Below are positions 42,479 to 51,978 of a stretch of 64,000 nt of DNA, in pieces. Each line of letters opens with the position of its first letter. The stretch's first letter is position 1. Made by a program: the position numbers and the translations under genes. The DNA comes from Propioniferax innocua. Lineage in GTDB: Bacteria > Actinomycetota > Actinomycetes > Propionibacteriales > Propionibacteriaceae. The notes below the pieces were generated by a model. The model had not been told where the DNA came from, ran no database searches, and saw only the letters and a program-made list of their open reading frames with translations. The stretch is from assembly GCF_006716235.1 (NCBI RefSeq), contig NZ_VFOR01000002.1:310001-374000 (forward strand), written 5' to 3'.

Positions 42479-43918
42479 GTGCGGCTGCTACAGGACCTGA
42501 TGCTGCTCGGATCGGAGACAATCACCATCTGGCTTCAGGCGTTCACGCGTCTGACATTCTGGTGTGCCTTGGGGCTGACCGGAGCACTCCTTGGCCTGTT
42601 CGGTTCTGCGGCTCTCGGCAGCACCAACATGACCTTGGCCCTCGTGGTGTTCGTGCTCGGTGTCCTGACCAAGATCGTGTGTCTGATCATGATGCTCCAC
42701 AGCGCCCGCGAGGTCCTGCAGAGTCCGTCGCAGTTGGGGCGCATCAAACCAGTGGGCGTTCCGGAGACGGTCTTCCACCCCTCCACCGCGCTGACGACTC
42801 TGCTCGCAGCCACTGGCCCGTTCCTGCTGACCTATGCCCTGTGGGGGCTCGTCGAGCAGGAGATCACCCACCTGTTCGGCATGAACATCGTCTTCCACGG
42901 CGCCGCCACCGAACACTGGTCGATCGGAATGAATCGCTGGCCCACGTTCCTCGGCATCGCCATCGTGCTGCTCGTCCTCAAGCAGAGCGTGCAGTTCGTC
43001 TCCGATCGGTGGATCAAGCACCCTCGCCGCCGCACCGTATTGAGCATCATCGTGCTCGGCATGGAGGGGATGTGGGTGTTCGCCGCATTCGCCGTCGCGA
43101 CGTCACTGTGGAGCCTCGCGTTCCCCTGGATCATGCGACGATCCATCGTCGTACGTGCGATGGACGCGTGGTACACCCTGCTCGACGCCATCCCCAGCAT
43201 CGACCTGCCCTTCGGCCTGACCATCGATCAGCTCCTCCTCGAGTCCGGCCCCTGGGTGATGGAGGTGTTCCTGCCCGCCATGGCCGATTACGTCGCTCTG
43301 CCGCTGTTCTGGCTGGCGCTCACTGCCGTGGTCCATGGGTGGCGGGAGTTCCATGTTCACGATGTGGTGACAGGACGCCCCGGGCGCCACCTGTCCCGCA
43401 TGGAATCCGGGCTACTGGGCGTACTCACCAAGGACATCCGGGAGAAGTACCTGCCGGTGTTGGCCTGCCTTCGTCTGGTGGTGCGCAGCGGCCCCTACTT
43501 CGTCGGTGCCTACCTGATCCTCGCGGCGATCGGCCAGTTCACCCAAGCGAATCTCGCATGGACGCTGCATCAGCTCATTGGCCCCCGCAACGACACGATC
43601 CTCATCTCGGTGGCACAGTTCGTGGATCAGACCGCAGAGCTGATCATGCTCCCGCTGCTCAGCGCTCTCTACCTGACGGCGTTCGACCGTGCCGTCAGCA
43701 ACACCACCGGTGCACACTGGCAGCGCCGCCCTCTATCGACCCGAAAATCCACCACGAACGATGCAGGGACGTCACCGGTCACTCGAAGTCAGTTGCCTCA
43801 GAGCCAGACATCGCGAGGCCGTTCATCGAGATCGTGGGATTCGACGGTGACCACCGGACGGATCTCGTCACCTGATCCGGGTTCACCCAACACGCTGGTG
43901 GGCACCATCCACACCTGA
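42479..43918 (+). CDS. Polytopic membrane protein, family not recognised
   Basis: About 479 residues with some eight hydrophobic segments, including WCALGLTGALLGLFGSAALG, LALVVFVLGVLTKIVCLIMM, LLAATGPFLLTYALWGLV and FVGAYLILAAIGQFTQANL. I prefer GTG 42479, six bases after TATGGT, as a leaderless start; ATG 42452 is the alternative. The last 40 residues (beyond HWQRRPLSTRKS) are low-complexity and antisense to the convergent gene. Function unknown. Confidence 0.7.
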   Translation: MRLLQDLMLLGSETITIWLQAFTRLTFWCALGLTGALLGLFGSAALGSTNMTLALVVFVLGVLTKIVCLIMMLHSAREVLQSPSQLGRIKPVGVPETVFHPSTALTTLLAATGPFLLTYALWGLVEQEITHLFGMNIVFHGAATEHWSIGMNRWPTFLGIAIVLLVLKQSVQFVSDRWIKHPRRRTVLSIIVLGMEGMWVFAAFAVATSLWSLAFPWIMRRSIVVRAMDAWYTLLDAIPSIDLPFGLTIDQLLLESGPWVMEVFLPAMADYVALPLFWLALTAVVHGWREFHVHDVVTGRPGRHLSRMESGLLGVLTKDIREKYLPVLACLRLVVRSGPYFVGAYLILAAIGQFTQANLAWTLHQLIGPRNDTILISVAQFVDQTAELIMLPLLSALYLTAFDRAVSNTTGAHWQRRPLSTRKSTTNDAGTSPVTRSQLPQSQTSRGRSSRSWDSTVTTGRISSPDPGSPNTLVGTIHT

Positions 43919-44427
43919 CCGAACTCCACTTGGTCGCCCGTGCGGGGTGCAGGCTCCGATGACGAGGCCAGGCCCACGTAATGCTCGGGGATCAACGGCG
44001 AATAGGACAGGTCGGAATCGGGATGGATGTTGGTGGCCGAATCGGCCCATCGCTGATCGCCACGACCAAGCTGCAGACGCGCCGAGCCGAGCGTCTCGGC
44101 GTCGGTGACGGTTTGCCGCACCACGGCCAACACGAACGTCGTATTCGGCATGGCCGAGACATCCTTCGTGGGGATCGACCGGTTCCCCGGCAAGACGTCC
44201 AGCCTGCGGAACTCGACCAGCTCGATCCGCATGCCAGCCCACTCCGTCGGCCCCTCGATTTGGGTGGCGACCTCGAACCGGGCCCGCTGCCGATGCAGGA
44301 TCGCGGCACTGACCGCAGTGGACGCCGCTATGAACAATCCCAGCGCCACGAACATCGCCACCAGACGCATCCGGGCTCGCGCGGCGACCACTCGTTGGTG
44401 CGCCGAAGGATTCCATGAGGTGCTCAT
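43798..44427 (-). CDS. Membrane-anchored extracytoplasmic protein (operon gene 3)
   Basis: A 209-residue protein with one N-terminal membrane anchor (RLVAMFVALGLFIAASTAVSAA) and a beta-rich outside domain with VEFRRLDVLPGNRSIPTKDVSA, NTTFVLAVVRQTV and a C-terminal EVGQVWMVP-like strand region. It resembles DUF4352-type domains weakly. Coupled to the upstream gene by four-base overlap. The three-gene set 45613-43798 encodes proteins of the same architecture, possibly one cell-surface complex. Confidence 0.7.
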   Translation of the reverse strand: MSTSWNPSAHQRVVAARARMRLVAMFVALGLFIAASTAVSAAILHRQRARFEVATQIEGPTEWAGMRIELVEFRRLDVLPGNRSIPTKDVSAMPNTTFVLAVVRQTVTDAETLGSARLQLGRGDQRWADSATNIHPDSDLSYSPLIPEHYVGLASSSEPAPRTGDQVEFGQVWMVPTSVLGEPGSGDEIRPVVTVESHDLDERPRDVWL

Positions 44428-45086
44428 CGTGCCTCCACCATCGGACTCTTGGTGCCGGCCAGCGGTATCGGCGTGGGGTCCGACCAGGCCACATGGACCA
44501 CCTCGCCAGTGATCCCGCCGTAGAGGCTCTGTGTGCTGTGGAGCACAAGGACGCCATCGTCGATACGGTCATGCGGAACCCAGAACCCGACCTGCCCGGT
44601 CACCACATAGCCCGGGTCCATCTCCGGGACCTGTCGCATCTCCGGGGCCAAGGTGTAGGTGTCATCACCGATGCGCAGTGTGAAGGGATCGAGGATTCCC
44701 TCCTTCTTCCGAAGCCACTCCACGTTCACGGTGAACTGGACCAGTTCGGCGCCCGGCACTGTGATCGTCTCGTCGGTGTATCGGTCCTTCACCGCAGCAG
44801 CACGCTCCACCGAGTCGACGCGGACCCGAACGCGCTCGGTCTCTGCCCATCGGCCCATGGCCGCTCGGGTCACCTTCTCAGGTTCGTCTCGGCTGGGGTC
44901 GAGCACGCCGAGCGCCCCGACCACCAGCAGGGCCACGGTGATCGTCCAGACCCACGTCCAAGCACGTCGCATCCGCCCCATCGTCGCGGGGCGTTCCTGC
45001 TGGGCGGGGTTCCTCGCATCCTGCTGGGCGGGGTTCCTCGCATCCTGCCGGACAGGGGTCCCCATGTTCTGTTGGAGAGGGCTCAT
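44424..45086 (-). CDS. Membrane-anchored extracytoplasmic protein (operon gene 2)
   Basis: A 220-residue protein: Gln/Asn/Pro-rich head containing a tandem duplication (DARNPAQQ twice, from the 24-bp repeat at 44997-45044), a membrane segment TWVWTITVALLVVGALGVL, and an outside beta domain (FTVNVEWLRKKEGILDPFTL, GYVVTGQVGFWVPHDRIDDGVLVL). It overlaps both neighbours by four bases. Function unknown. Confidence 0.7.
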   Translation of the reverse strand: MSPLQQNMGTPVRQDARNPAQQDARNPAQQERPATMGRMRRAWTWVWTITVALLVVGALGVLDPSRDEPEKVTRAAMGRWAETERVRVRVDSVERAAAVKDRYTDETITVPGAELVQFTVNVEWLRKKEGILDPFTLRIGDDTYTLAPEMRQVPEMDPGYVVTGQVGFWVPHDRIDDGVLVLHSTQSLYGGITGEVVHVAWSDPTPIPLAGTKSPMVEAR

Positions 45087-45613
45087 CGGGTGTCGACCGC
45101 CATCAGGGCCACATGGCCCAATGCTGCCGCCGGTTCCCAGCGCTCGTCCTGAATGAACGACTGTCCCCTGCGCTCGTCGAACACCGCCACCTGGATCGGC
45201 ATGTCCCCGCCCTTCCACTGTGGACACGGCACCGACACCTCCGCTGAAGACCGGACTCCGGGTTGCCCGAACCCCGGGGCGCCACGCCACACGAACTCCT
45301 CAACCGCATAGCCATCGGGAGTCTTGACCACCAAGACTCCTTGGGTCGGCGAGGCCGCAGCCCGATCACCGGTGAACATCGCGTCCACCTCGATGAGGAT
45401 CTCGGTCTCCTCGGTGTATCCGAGCTGTACGTGCGCGGAGTTCACCGCGAGCGTCCAGCGCCGCCCCTGCAGTGGTTCGCCCAGCGGTACCTGTCGCCCC
45501 AGATGGGCGTCGACGCGGTCCAGGCCGCCCAAGCACCACACGAGCAGCAACGCCAACACTGCAACGGCACCGCCGATGAGCCAGCCGCGCTGGTCACCTC
45601 GCAGATCGTTCAC
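45083..45613 (-). CDS. Membrane-anchored extracytoplasmic protein (operon gene 1)
   Basis: A 176-residue protein with an N-terminal membrane segment (WLIGGAVAVLALLLVWCLGG) and an extracytoplasmic domain WTLAVNSAHVQLGYTEETEILIEVDA, VVKTPDGYAVEEFVWRGAPG. Same architecture as the next two genes. First gene of the operon, 29 bases behind the phoH stop. Function unknown. Confidence 0.7.
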   Translation of the reverse strand: MNDLRGDQRGWLIGGAVAVLALLLVWCLGGLDRVDAHLGRQVPLGEPLQGRRWTLAVNSAHVQLGYTEETEILIEVDAMFTGDRAAASPTQGVLVVKTPDGYAVEEFVWRGAPGFGQPGVRSSAEVSVPCPQWKGGDMPIQVAVFDERRGQSFIQDERWEPAAALGHVALMAVDTR

Positions 45614-45642
45614 AAGGTCACCGTAGCGGCCTCAGGAGTGGT

Positions 45643-46953
45643 TCAGCGCCCTTCGAGCAGATCGGTGACCAGAGCGGCGATGGGCGAACGCTCCGAGCGG
45701 GTCAGCGTCACGTGCGCGAACAGAGGATGTCCCTTCAGCTTCTCCACCACGGCCACGATTCCGTCGTGACGGCCGACGCGGAGGTTGTCACGCTGGGCGA
45801 TGTCGTGGGTCAGTACCACACGCGAGTTCTGGCCGATACGGCTCAGCACTGTCAGCAGCACTCCTCGTTCCAGGGACTGCGCCTCATCCACGATCACGAA
45901 GGCGTCGTGCAGTGAGCGTCCACGGATGTGCGTGAGCGGCAGGACTTCGAGCAGCTCCCTGTCGATGACCTCGTCGATGACATGTTTGCTGGTCACTGCG
46001 CTGAGCGTGTCGAACACCGCAGTCGCCCACGGGGCCATCTTCTCCCCCTCCGAACCGGGCAGATATCCCAGTTCCTGACCACCCACGGGATACATGGGGC
46101 GGAAGACGACCACCTTGGAGTGCTGGCGACGCTCCAGGACTGCTTCGAGCCCTGCGCACAGGGCCAGAGCCGACTTGCCGGTCCCGGCACGCCCACCGAG
46201 CGAGACGATGCCGACCTCGGGATCCATCAACAGGTCCAGCGCAACACGCTGCTCGGCGGAGCGGCCGTGCAGCCCGAAGGCCTCGAGGTCAGACCGCACG
46301 AGCGAGACCTGCTTGTCGGCGCGAATGCGTCCCAGCGCAGTCGATCCCCCGCCGGAGAGCACCACTCCCTCATTGACTTGGAGGTCCTTGGCCTCATCAC
46401 AATCGGCGATTCCCTCGTCATACAGCTCATCGATGACCGAGGGGGCAACCGACAGCTCACTCATGCCGGTGAAACCGGTTTCCACTACGTTGTCGGCACG
46501 ATATTCCTCTGCGGGCAGGCCGACCGAAGATGCCTTGACGCGCATCGGGAGGTCCTTGGAGACGAGCACCACGTCACTCCCCTCGGAACGGAAGTTCAAT
46601 GCGACGGCCAAGATGCGGGAATCGTTGTCCCCCAACCGGAAGCCGTTGGGAAGCACACTCTGGTCGGTGTGGTTGAGTTCCACCTTCACCGTGCCGCCGA
46701 TGTCATTGACCGGCACCACGTCATCGAGCCTCCCGTACTTCACCCGCAAGTCATCCAGGAACCGCAGTGCGGTGCGTGCGAAGTAACCGAGTTCGGGATG
46801 ATGTCGCTTCCCTTCGAGTTCGGTTATCACCACCACCGGCAGCACGACGTCGTGTTCGGCGAATCGGGTCAGGGCGTGGGGATCACTCAGCAACACCGAG
46901 GTGTCGATCACGTAGGTGCGGCGGTCGGAGTTCATGGCCTGGCTGTTGGTCAC
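45643..46953 (-). CDS. PhoH-family PIN-ATPase protein
   Basis: A 436-residue protein joining an N-terminal PIN ribonuclease domain ([19 protein letters not shown]; acidic [11 protein letters not shown] later) to a C-terminal PhoH RNA helicase-like ATPase with Walker [16 protein letters not shown] and Walker [16 protein letters not shown]. Such PhoH2-type proteins unwind and cut RNA. GTG start 46953 has AAGGA eight bases upstream. Confidence 0.94.
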   Translation of the reverse strand: MTNSQAMNSDRRTYVIDTSVLLSDPHALTRFAEHDVVLPVVVITELEGKRHHPELGYFARTALRFLDDLRVKYGRLDDVVPVNDIGGTVKVELNHTDQSVLPNGFRLGDNDSRILAVALNFRSEGSDVVLVSKDLPMRVKASSVGLPAEEYRADNVVETGFTGMSELSVAPSVIDELYDEGIADCDEAKDLQVNEGVVLSGGGSTALGRIRADKQVSLVRSDLEAFGLHGRSAEQRVALDLLMDPEVGIVSLGGRAGTGKSALALCAGLEAVLERRQHSKVVVFRPMYPVGGQELGYLPGSEGEKMAPWATAVFDTLSAVTSKHVIDEVIDRELLEVLPLTHIRGRSLHDAFVIVDEAQSLERGVLLTVLSRIGQNSRVVLTHDIAQRDNLRVGRHDGIVAVVEKLKGHPLFAHVTLTRSERSPIAALVTDLLEGR

Positions 46954-47256
46954 GATGATTCCTTCTTCGAAGGCCGCACGTCACCTGCGTCCGGCCCCCT
47001 CCTGGTCAGGTGTGGAGCCGGAAGACCTCCGGGCCCGGTGCAGGCCCGCGGGTCACGCTCGGGTGAGCACAACGTCGCATCGTTCCTCCGGTCAGGCAGC
47101 TTCCCCTCTGCCTGTTGGAAACGAACGTACGCGGCCAGTGGCGGCACATGGCGAGCACCCCGGGTGTGTCGCGCTTGTTCACCACATCGCGGCATCGAGT
47201 TTCCTTTTTCGTCACCTTCGGCTTTCCCTTTTCGTCACCTTCGACGCCGGGCCGCA
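46954..47256. other. Gene-free stretch between phoH and uppS
   Basis: I see no convincing gene. Near its right end a 23-base unit, TTTCCTTTTTCGTCACCTTCG and a near copy TTTCCCTTTTCGTCACCTTCG, occurs twice in tandem (about 47199-47243). Confidence 0.5.
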
Positions 47257-48072
47257 TCACTTGCCGAATCGGCGCTCTCGCTCGCTGAAGGACCGCAGGG
47301 CTCGCACGAAATCGACCTTGCGGAAATCAGGCCACAGTGCTTCGCAGAACCAGAACTCGCTGTGTGCGGACTGCCAGATCAGGAAGCCGGAGAGTCGCTG
47401 TTCCCCAGAGGTGCGGATCACCAGATCGGGGTCGGGCTGCCCTGCGGTGTAGAGATGCGCAGCGATGTCGTCCATCTCCAGGGTGTCGGCGACCTCCTCG
47501 AGGCTCCGTCCCTTGAGCGCTTCCTCGCGCAGCAACGACCGCACCGCATCCCGAAGCTCATGGCGCCCACCGTACGAAACCGCGATGTTCACCTGCGTCC
47601 GCCCCGTTGCGCCCTCGACACTCCTCGCGCTTGCAGCCCGAAGCCGCTCAGCATGCTCATCGGGGAGCAGTTCAAGGGCACCCACGGTGCGGATGGGCCA
47701 ACGACCGGTGTCGGCGAGTTCCTCGACGAGCTCGGCGATCACGTCCAGCAGCGGACCGAGCTCGGCATCGGCGGAGCGCTGGAAGTTCTCGGTGGAGAGG
47801 ACCCAGATGGTCGCCACCTCGATCCCCAGATCGTCGCTCCATTCCACGAATTGGCGTAGCTTGGCCGCACCGGCTCGGTAGCCGGTCACCAGCGGCTGGC
47901 CCGGCGCGTTCTGCCGAGCCCACCGCCTGTTCCCATCTGCCATGACGGCCACGTGGTGGGGCATCTTGGCGGGATCGAGGGCACGGATCACGTGTCGCTC
48001 GTATGCGGCATAGACCAGTCCGGTCGGGTCCATCCGCGTCACGGCTTCGCGCAGTCGATCACCAAGCGCCAT
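47257..48072 (-). CDS. uppS: cis-prenyl diphosphate synthase (UppS family)
   Basis: Makes polyprenyl phosphate carriers for cell-wall synthesis. 271 residues with UppS blocks HHVAVMADGNRRWAR (Asp for Mg), VATIWVLSTENFQR, NIAVSYGGRHELRDAV, PDPDLVIRTSGEQRLSGFLIWQSAHSEFWF. The product chain length (decaprenyl versus short-chain) cannot be told. ATG 48072 chosen because the family sequence begins there. Confidence 0.95.
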   Translation of the reverse strand: MALGDRLREAVTRMDPTGLVYAAYERHVIRALDPAKMPHHVAVMADGNRRWARQNAPGQPLVTGYRAGAAKLRQFVEWSDDLGIEVATIWVLSTENFQRSADAELGPLLDVIAELVEELADTGRWPIRTVGALELLPDEHAERLRAASARSVEGATGRTQVNIAVSYGGRHELRDAVRSLLREEALKGRSLEEVADTLEMDDIAAHLYTAGQPDPDLVIRTSGEQRLSGFLIWQSAHSEFWFCEALWPDFRKVDFVRALRSFSERERRFGK

Positions 48073-48229
48073 GCACGTCAGCCTAGCGGTTGGCCGCGCG
48101 AACATATCCGCCACCAGTGGCTACGCCAGCGTAGGTTACGGTGGCGTAGCCTGAATGACCGGGCGCGTGTCCATCCACTCGGATGGAGACCGCCCGCAAC
48201 TGCGGCAGAAGGACGAGGTGAGCGACTCC

Positions 48230-48916
48230 ATGCCAGACCCAGTGCTCGACGCGCCGCCCCCCGGCAAGCCCCTGATGCGTGGCTGGATCCATGCAGCGTG
48301 GACGCCCGTGGCCATCGTCGCCGGCATCTGTTTGATCGTGTTCGCCCACAACACCGCAGGCCGGGTGGGTGGTGCGGTGTTCCTGTTCGGCTCGATCATG
48401 CTATTCGGAACCAGCGCCATCTATCATCGGGGCACCTGGAGCGATGCCACCATCGCAGTCCTGCGCCGCATGGACCATGCCAACATCTTCGTATTCATCG
48501 CAGCCACCTACACGCCCCTGGCATTGATGCTGCTGGAGGGACGCTCCCGCGTCCTGCTGCTGAGCGTGATCTGGACCGCCGGGGTGATCGGCCTGCTGTT
48601 CCGCATCCTCTGGCTGCAGGCACCCCGTGCCCTCTACACCGTGCTCTATCTGTTGATGGGTTGGGCCGCGTTGGGTTGGCTGCCACAGTTCTGGGCCAAC
48701 GGCGGGCCTCTGGTGTTCTTCCTGATCATCGGCGGAGGGCTGCTGTACACGATCGGAGCCATCGCATACGCCCGCAAACGCCCCAACCCCTCCCCGCGAT
48801 GGTTCGGGTTCCACGAGATATTCCACGCCTGCACCGTTGGAGCTTTCGCCTGTCATTACTCCGCCATCGCTCTGGCCACTTTCGACTCCGCCATCGCTCT
48901 GGCCACTTTCAGCTGA
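48230..48916 (+). CDS. trhA: Hemolysin III / PAQR-family membrane protein
   Basis: A 228-residue, seven-segment membrane protein: RGWIHAAWTPVAIVAGICLI, FGTSAIYHRGTW (His-x-x-x-x-Trp with YHR), RRMDHANIFVFIAATYTPLAL, GFHEIFHACTVGAFACHY, the PAQR zinc-site histidines. ATG 48230 follows GAGGTGA by eight bases. The last 18 residues are a tandem duplication (SAIALATFD, SAIALATFS) from a 27-bp repeat at 48860-48913, unusual for the family. Confidence 0.9.
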   Translation: MPDPVLDAPPPGKPLMRGWIHAAWTPVAIVAGICLIVFAHNTAGRVGGAVFLFGSIMLFGTSAIYHRGTWSDATIAVLRRMDHANIFVFIAATYTPLALMLLEGRSRVLLLSVIWTAGVIGLLFRILWLQAPRALYTVLYLLMGWAALGWLPQFWANGGPLVFFLIIGGGLLYTIGAIAYARKRPNPSPRWFGFHEIFHACTVGAFACHYSAIALATFDSAIALATFS

Positions 48917-49036
48917 CGCGCCCACCAGCTGAAACATCAGGCGTCTGACACATCCAACAGCCGATGTATCGCCCCGACCAGCCGGGCGACATGAAAGGCA
49001 GCGTCCGGCTTTCCTCACCGGGGTATCGTGCTCGGT

Positions 49037-49288
49037 ATGTTCCTGCCCGTGCTACTCCTGCCCCTGGCACCCACGCCTGCTCCACCCCCGCCGAATCCGG
49101 AGGATGTTGTCGCAGGCTGGACCGGGCTAGCCGTCGTCCTGGTGCTCATCCTGCTCGGCGCGGCGTTGTGCTACCTGTTGCTGCGTCAGCTCCGACGCGT
49201 CAACAGTATGAATCTCCCTTCCAAACATGACCCGGAACCCCCGGCTGACGATCCCGAAAGTATCCAGGACTCTCAGCCCAAGTCCTGA
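49037..49288 (+). CDS. Small single-pass membrane protein
   Basis: An 83-residue protein with a signal-like start (MFLPVLLLPLAPTPAPPPP), a membrane helix GLAVVLVLILLGAALCYLLL and an acidic tail. A TATCGT -10-like element ends seven bases before ATG 49037, suggesting a leaderless message. No family recognised. Confidence 0.6.
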   Translation: MFLPVLLLPLAPTPAPPPPNPEDVVAGWTGLAVVLVLILLGAALCYLLLRQLRRVNSMNLPSKHDPEPPADDPESIQDSQPKS

Positions 49289-50159
49289 CGCGCCACATTC
49301 CCTTGAGACATCTTCCTCTGGATGGGGCCTCCCGTTCCTCCGAATGGGGCCTCCCCTTCCTCCGAATGGGGCCTCCCGCTTTGTGGGGACCTGCTTTGAG
49401 GGAATCGCTTTGACGGAACCCGCTCTGAAGGACCGAAGCCTGGCCGCTTTGTAGGGGCTCCCGCTTTGTAGGGGCTCCCGCTTTCTGGGGCCTCTGACTG
49501 GGTGTCTCTGGCAGTCGTCCTGAATCACCCCACCCGCCCGTCGCCGGACAGGGAACCCGATAGGAACGAAACCCAAGGCGATTCATCCTCTGTCCATTCG
49601 AATCGGTACGCCCCACCATCCACACGACTCGGGTCGCATCACGTATGGCTGATCCGAAACGGAGGATCCCCTGCACGCACCCCCCCCTGCACGCAGCCCC
49701 CCCCATACACATAGAAAACATTGCGGTCACAATCAGTCCGCATCTGCATCGGATAGAGGCTTTTCAGGCGCCATTGCGGCCAGGACCTGACCTCAACGTT
49801 TTTCTCTGCATGGTGCCCCTCACAGTTCCCCCTCCCGAAAACCGGGCCACCGAGCATCGAGCACCGGCCACCGAGCACTGGCCATCGGGCATTGGGCCAC
49901 CGAGCACCGAGCCATCGGGCACTGGGCCATCGGGCATTGGGCCACCGAGCCACCGGCCACCGAGCACTGGGCCACCGAGCACTGGGCACCGGGCCACCAG
50001 TTCTGGCCAAGGCACAACCGCTGAAATCCCTGAGCACTGGCCTTTGAACAGAGATGCCGGAGCACCCTGCTGAAGACGCGGCGTCCCGGAGAGAACCAGC
50101 CCCGCCGAACCGGCCAACAAAGAACCTGCAAGCCAATGGCACGGCAGAGGGAGGGGCGG
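49289..50159. repeat. Gene-free stretch with three repeat families
   Basis: No gene is supported. It holds three 22-bp units (TTCCTCYGRATGGGGCCTCCCS) at 49313-49378, two 17-bp units (CCGCTTTGTAGGGGCTC) at 49444-49477, and a long degenerate field at about 49841-49998 made of GGGCCACCGAGCACT-like units of 10-15 bases (GGGCCATCGGGCATT, GAGCACTGGCCATC and similar). Confidence 0.75.
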
Positions 50160-51041
50160 TCAGACGCCGACGAAGAGGTCGTCCTCGGGCGTTTCGGTGT
50201 CGACCCAGGCACGGACCAGTTCGAAGTCCTCGGTTGGCCAGGTCTCCTTCTGGATGTCCAGCGGGATCGCGAACCAGGCGCCCTTGGGGTCGATCTGCGT
50301 CGCATGGGCCAGCAGAGCTTTGTCGCGCGTCTCGAAATGATCGGCACATTCGACGCGGGTGGTGATTCGCTCACTCATCGACGGACGCTTCTTCATCTGT
50401 TCCAGACGCTCGGCATATGGTGAATCGAAACCTCGCGCGACCATCGCGTCGTGCAGCGCCTGCGTCCGCTCCAGATGGAAGCCGATGCTGTAGTAGAGCT
50501 TGTCGATCTGCCACGGACGTCCCAGCTCCGGATGCATCGACCCGTCGGCAGCCATCTCCACCGCAGCCATCGAGACCTTGTGGCACATGATGTGGTCGGG
50601 ATGCGGGTAGCCGCCGTTCTCGTCATAGGTGGTCACCACCTGCGGTCGAAATTCGCGGATCACCTTGACCAGCGGCAGCGCGGCTTCTTCCACCGGCATC
50701 AATGCGAAGCAGCCCTCGGGAAGCGGCGGCATCGGATCCCCTTCGGGGAGTCCGGAGTCGAGCCAGCCAAGCCAGGTCTGTCGGATGCCGAGAATGTCGC
50801 GCGCGGCGTCCATCTCGGATCGACGCACATCGGTCAGCCGGGCGATCACGTCGGGACGGTCCATCGCCGGATTCAAGATCGAGCCCCGCTCACCGCCGGT
50901 GCACGTCGCCACCATGACCTCGACGCCCTGTTCCACGTACTGAGCTGTCGATGCCGCCCCCTTACTGCTCTCATCATCGGGATGGGCATGGACATGCAGC
51001 AATCGCAGCTTGTCGCCATAGCGATCGGCGCGCTGAGGCAT
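50160..51041 (-). CDS. mca: Mycothiol S-conjugate amidase
   Basis: Zinc amidase releasing mercapturic acids from mycothiol adducts. 293 residues: zinc site LLHVHAHPDDESSKGAAS, catalytic region TGGERGSILNPAMD, and PHPDHIMCHKVSMAAVEMA (third ligand His). The EGCFALMPVEEAALPLVK stretch fits Mca over MshB. Together with DUF4307 and greA it forms a conserved actinobacterial cluster. Confidence 0.94.
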   Translation of the reverse strand: MPQRADRYGDKLRLLHVHAHPDDESSKGAASTAQYVEQGVEVMVATCTGGERGSILNPAMDRPDVIARLTDVRRSEMDAARDILGIRQTWLGWLDSGLPEGDPMPPLPEGCFALMPVEEAALPLVKVIREFRPQVVTTYDENGGYPHPDHIMCHKVSMAAVEMAADGSMHPELGRPWQIDKLYYSIGFHLERTQALHDAMVARGFDSPYAERLEQMKKRPSMSERITTRVECADHFETRDKALLAHATQIDPKGAWFAIPLDIQKETWPTEDFELVRAWVDTETPEDDLFVGV

Positions 51042-51283
51042 GAGGCTCCTTCAGTGGGACGTGTGCAGCTGGGGCATATGCGGCTGCTGGGTGGTACAGC
51101 CTGAGCTGGAAAACGGTGCTGTCAGACGTGGCGTGCCACGACATGATGGCCCAGCATAGGCGGTTCGGCAGGGCTCTCGTCCACACGCGCCACCACCACA
51201 CCACCACACCGGGACGACCGCAGCGGAACGACCGCAGCGGACTGTGACCTCCCAGCCCACGGCACCCATGGCTTTCGTCTCGA

Positions 51284-51413
51284 CAGACGCCACCCCAGAG
51301 CCCTCTCGCCAGACGCCACCCCAGAGCCCCCTCGCCAGACGCCACCCCAGAGCCCCCTCGCCAGACGCCACCCCAGAGCCCCCTCGCCAGACGCCACCCC
51401 GGAGCCTGTCAAA
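51284..51413. repeat. Five tandem 26-bp repeats
   Basis: Unit AGACGCCACCCCAGAGCCCC plus CTCGCC, five copies in perfect phase, only the first (CCCTCT) and last (CGGAGCCTG) deviating. They end 57 bases before the DUF4307 gene. The surrounding stretch 51042-51470 between divergent mca and the DUF4307 gene has no other feature I can support. Confidence 0.85.
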
Positions 51414-51470
51414 CTCACCGCACTGGCAGCACGAAGGACCCTCACACCGACGCCCGATTAGAGTGGAGAC

Positions 51471-51908
51471 GTGCCCGAACACCCCGAGAACCCCGAACAC
51501 CCCGAGAACCCCGACAGCGCCACCCAGCGGATCGCCGATCGCTATCCCCCGGCCGATCGCCGCCACCGATTCGCGGGAATCGCCATTCTCACGGTTGCGG
51601 TTGTTCTGATCGGGACGTGGTATCTCGGCAATTCCGCTCGTTTGGCCGAGCCTCCGGTGGACGGGTCGATCATGACGTTCGAGGTGGTCGACGATGAGCA
51701 CATCGACGTGACGCTGCTGGTGGTGCGCCCCGACCCATCACGCCCGGCCGAGTGCACCGTGATGGCTTCTGACTCGTCGCAACAGGCAGTCGGCGAACTG
51801 GCGGTGGAGGTTCCCCCGTCCGACTCAGGACGCGAGACGCACAAGGCCACGCTTCGGACCTACCAGCCTGCGGTGAATGCCCATCTCAAGGGCTGTCGGC
51901 TCCTATGA
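51471..51908 (+). CDS. DUF4307 membrane protein
   Basis: A 145-residue protein: a Pro/Glu-rich head with duplicated ENPEHP, the family motif RIADRYPPADRRHRF, a membrane segment FAGIAILTVAVVLIGTWYLG and an extracytoplasmic domain with two cysteines (AECTVMA, KGCRLL). DUF4307 genes sit between mca and greA in many actinobacteria. GTG start. Confidence 0.88.
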   Translation: MPEHPENPEHPENPDSATQRIADRYPPADRRHRFAGIAILTVAVVLIGTWYLGNSARLAEPPVDGSIMTFEVVDDEHIDVTLLVVRPDPSRPAECTVMASDSSQQAVGELAVEVPPSDSGRETHKATLRTYQPAVNAHLKGCRLL

Positions 51909-51978
51909 CGTGCTTCCCCAGCACCGCGACTTCCCAAGTATTCCAACCGGACCTTGGAGACGCTGGTAGCCTTCTTCA

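Noticed and set aside
46950-47195. Small protein gene on the minus strand upstream of phoH
   Set aside because: It has no recognisable family, poor start context and Arg/Pro-rich composition typical of chance frames in GC-rich DNA.
49841-49998. CRISPR or protein-coding repeat on the minus strand (CSVAQCPMA-like repeats)
   Set aside because: Units are short, degenerate and uneven. The open frames exist only because the repeat lacks stops, and no ribosome site or family similarity supports a gene.
51284-51413. CRISPR array
   Set aside because: Units are directly adjacent without unique spacers, and no cas gene is present anywhere in the window.
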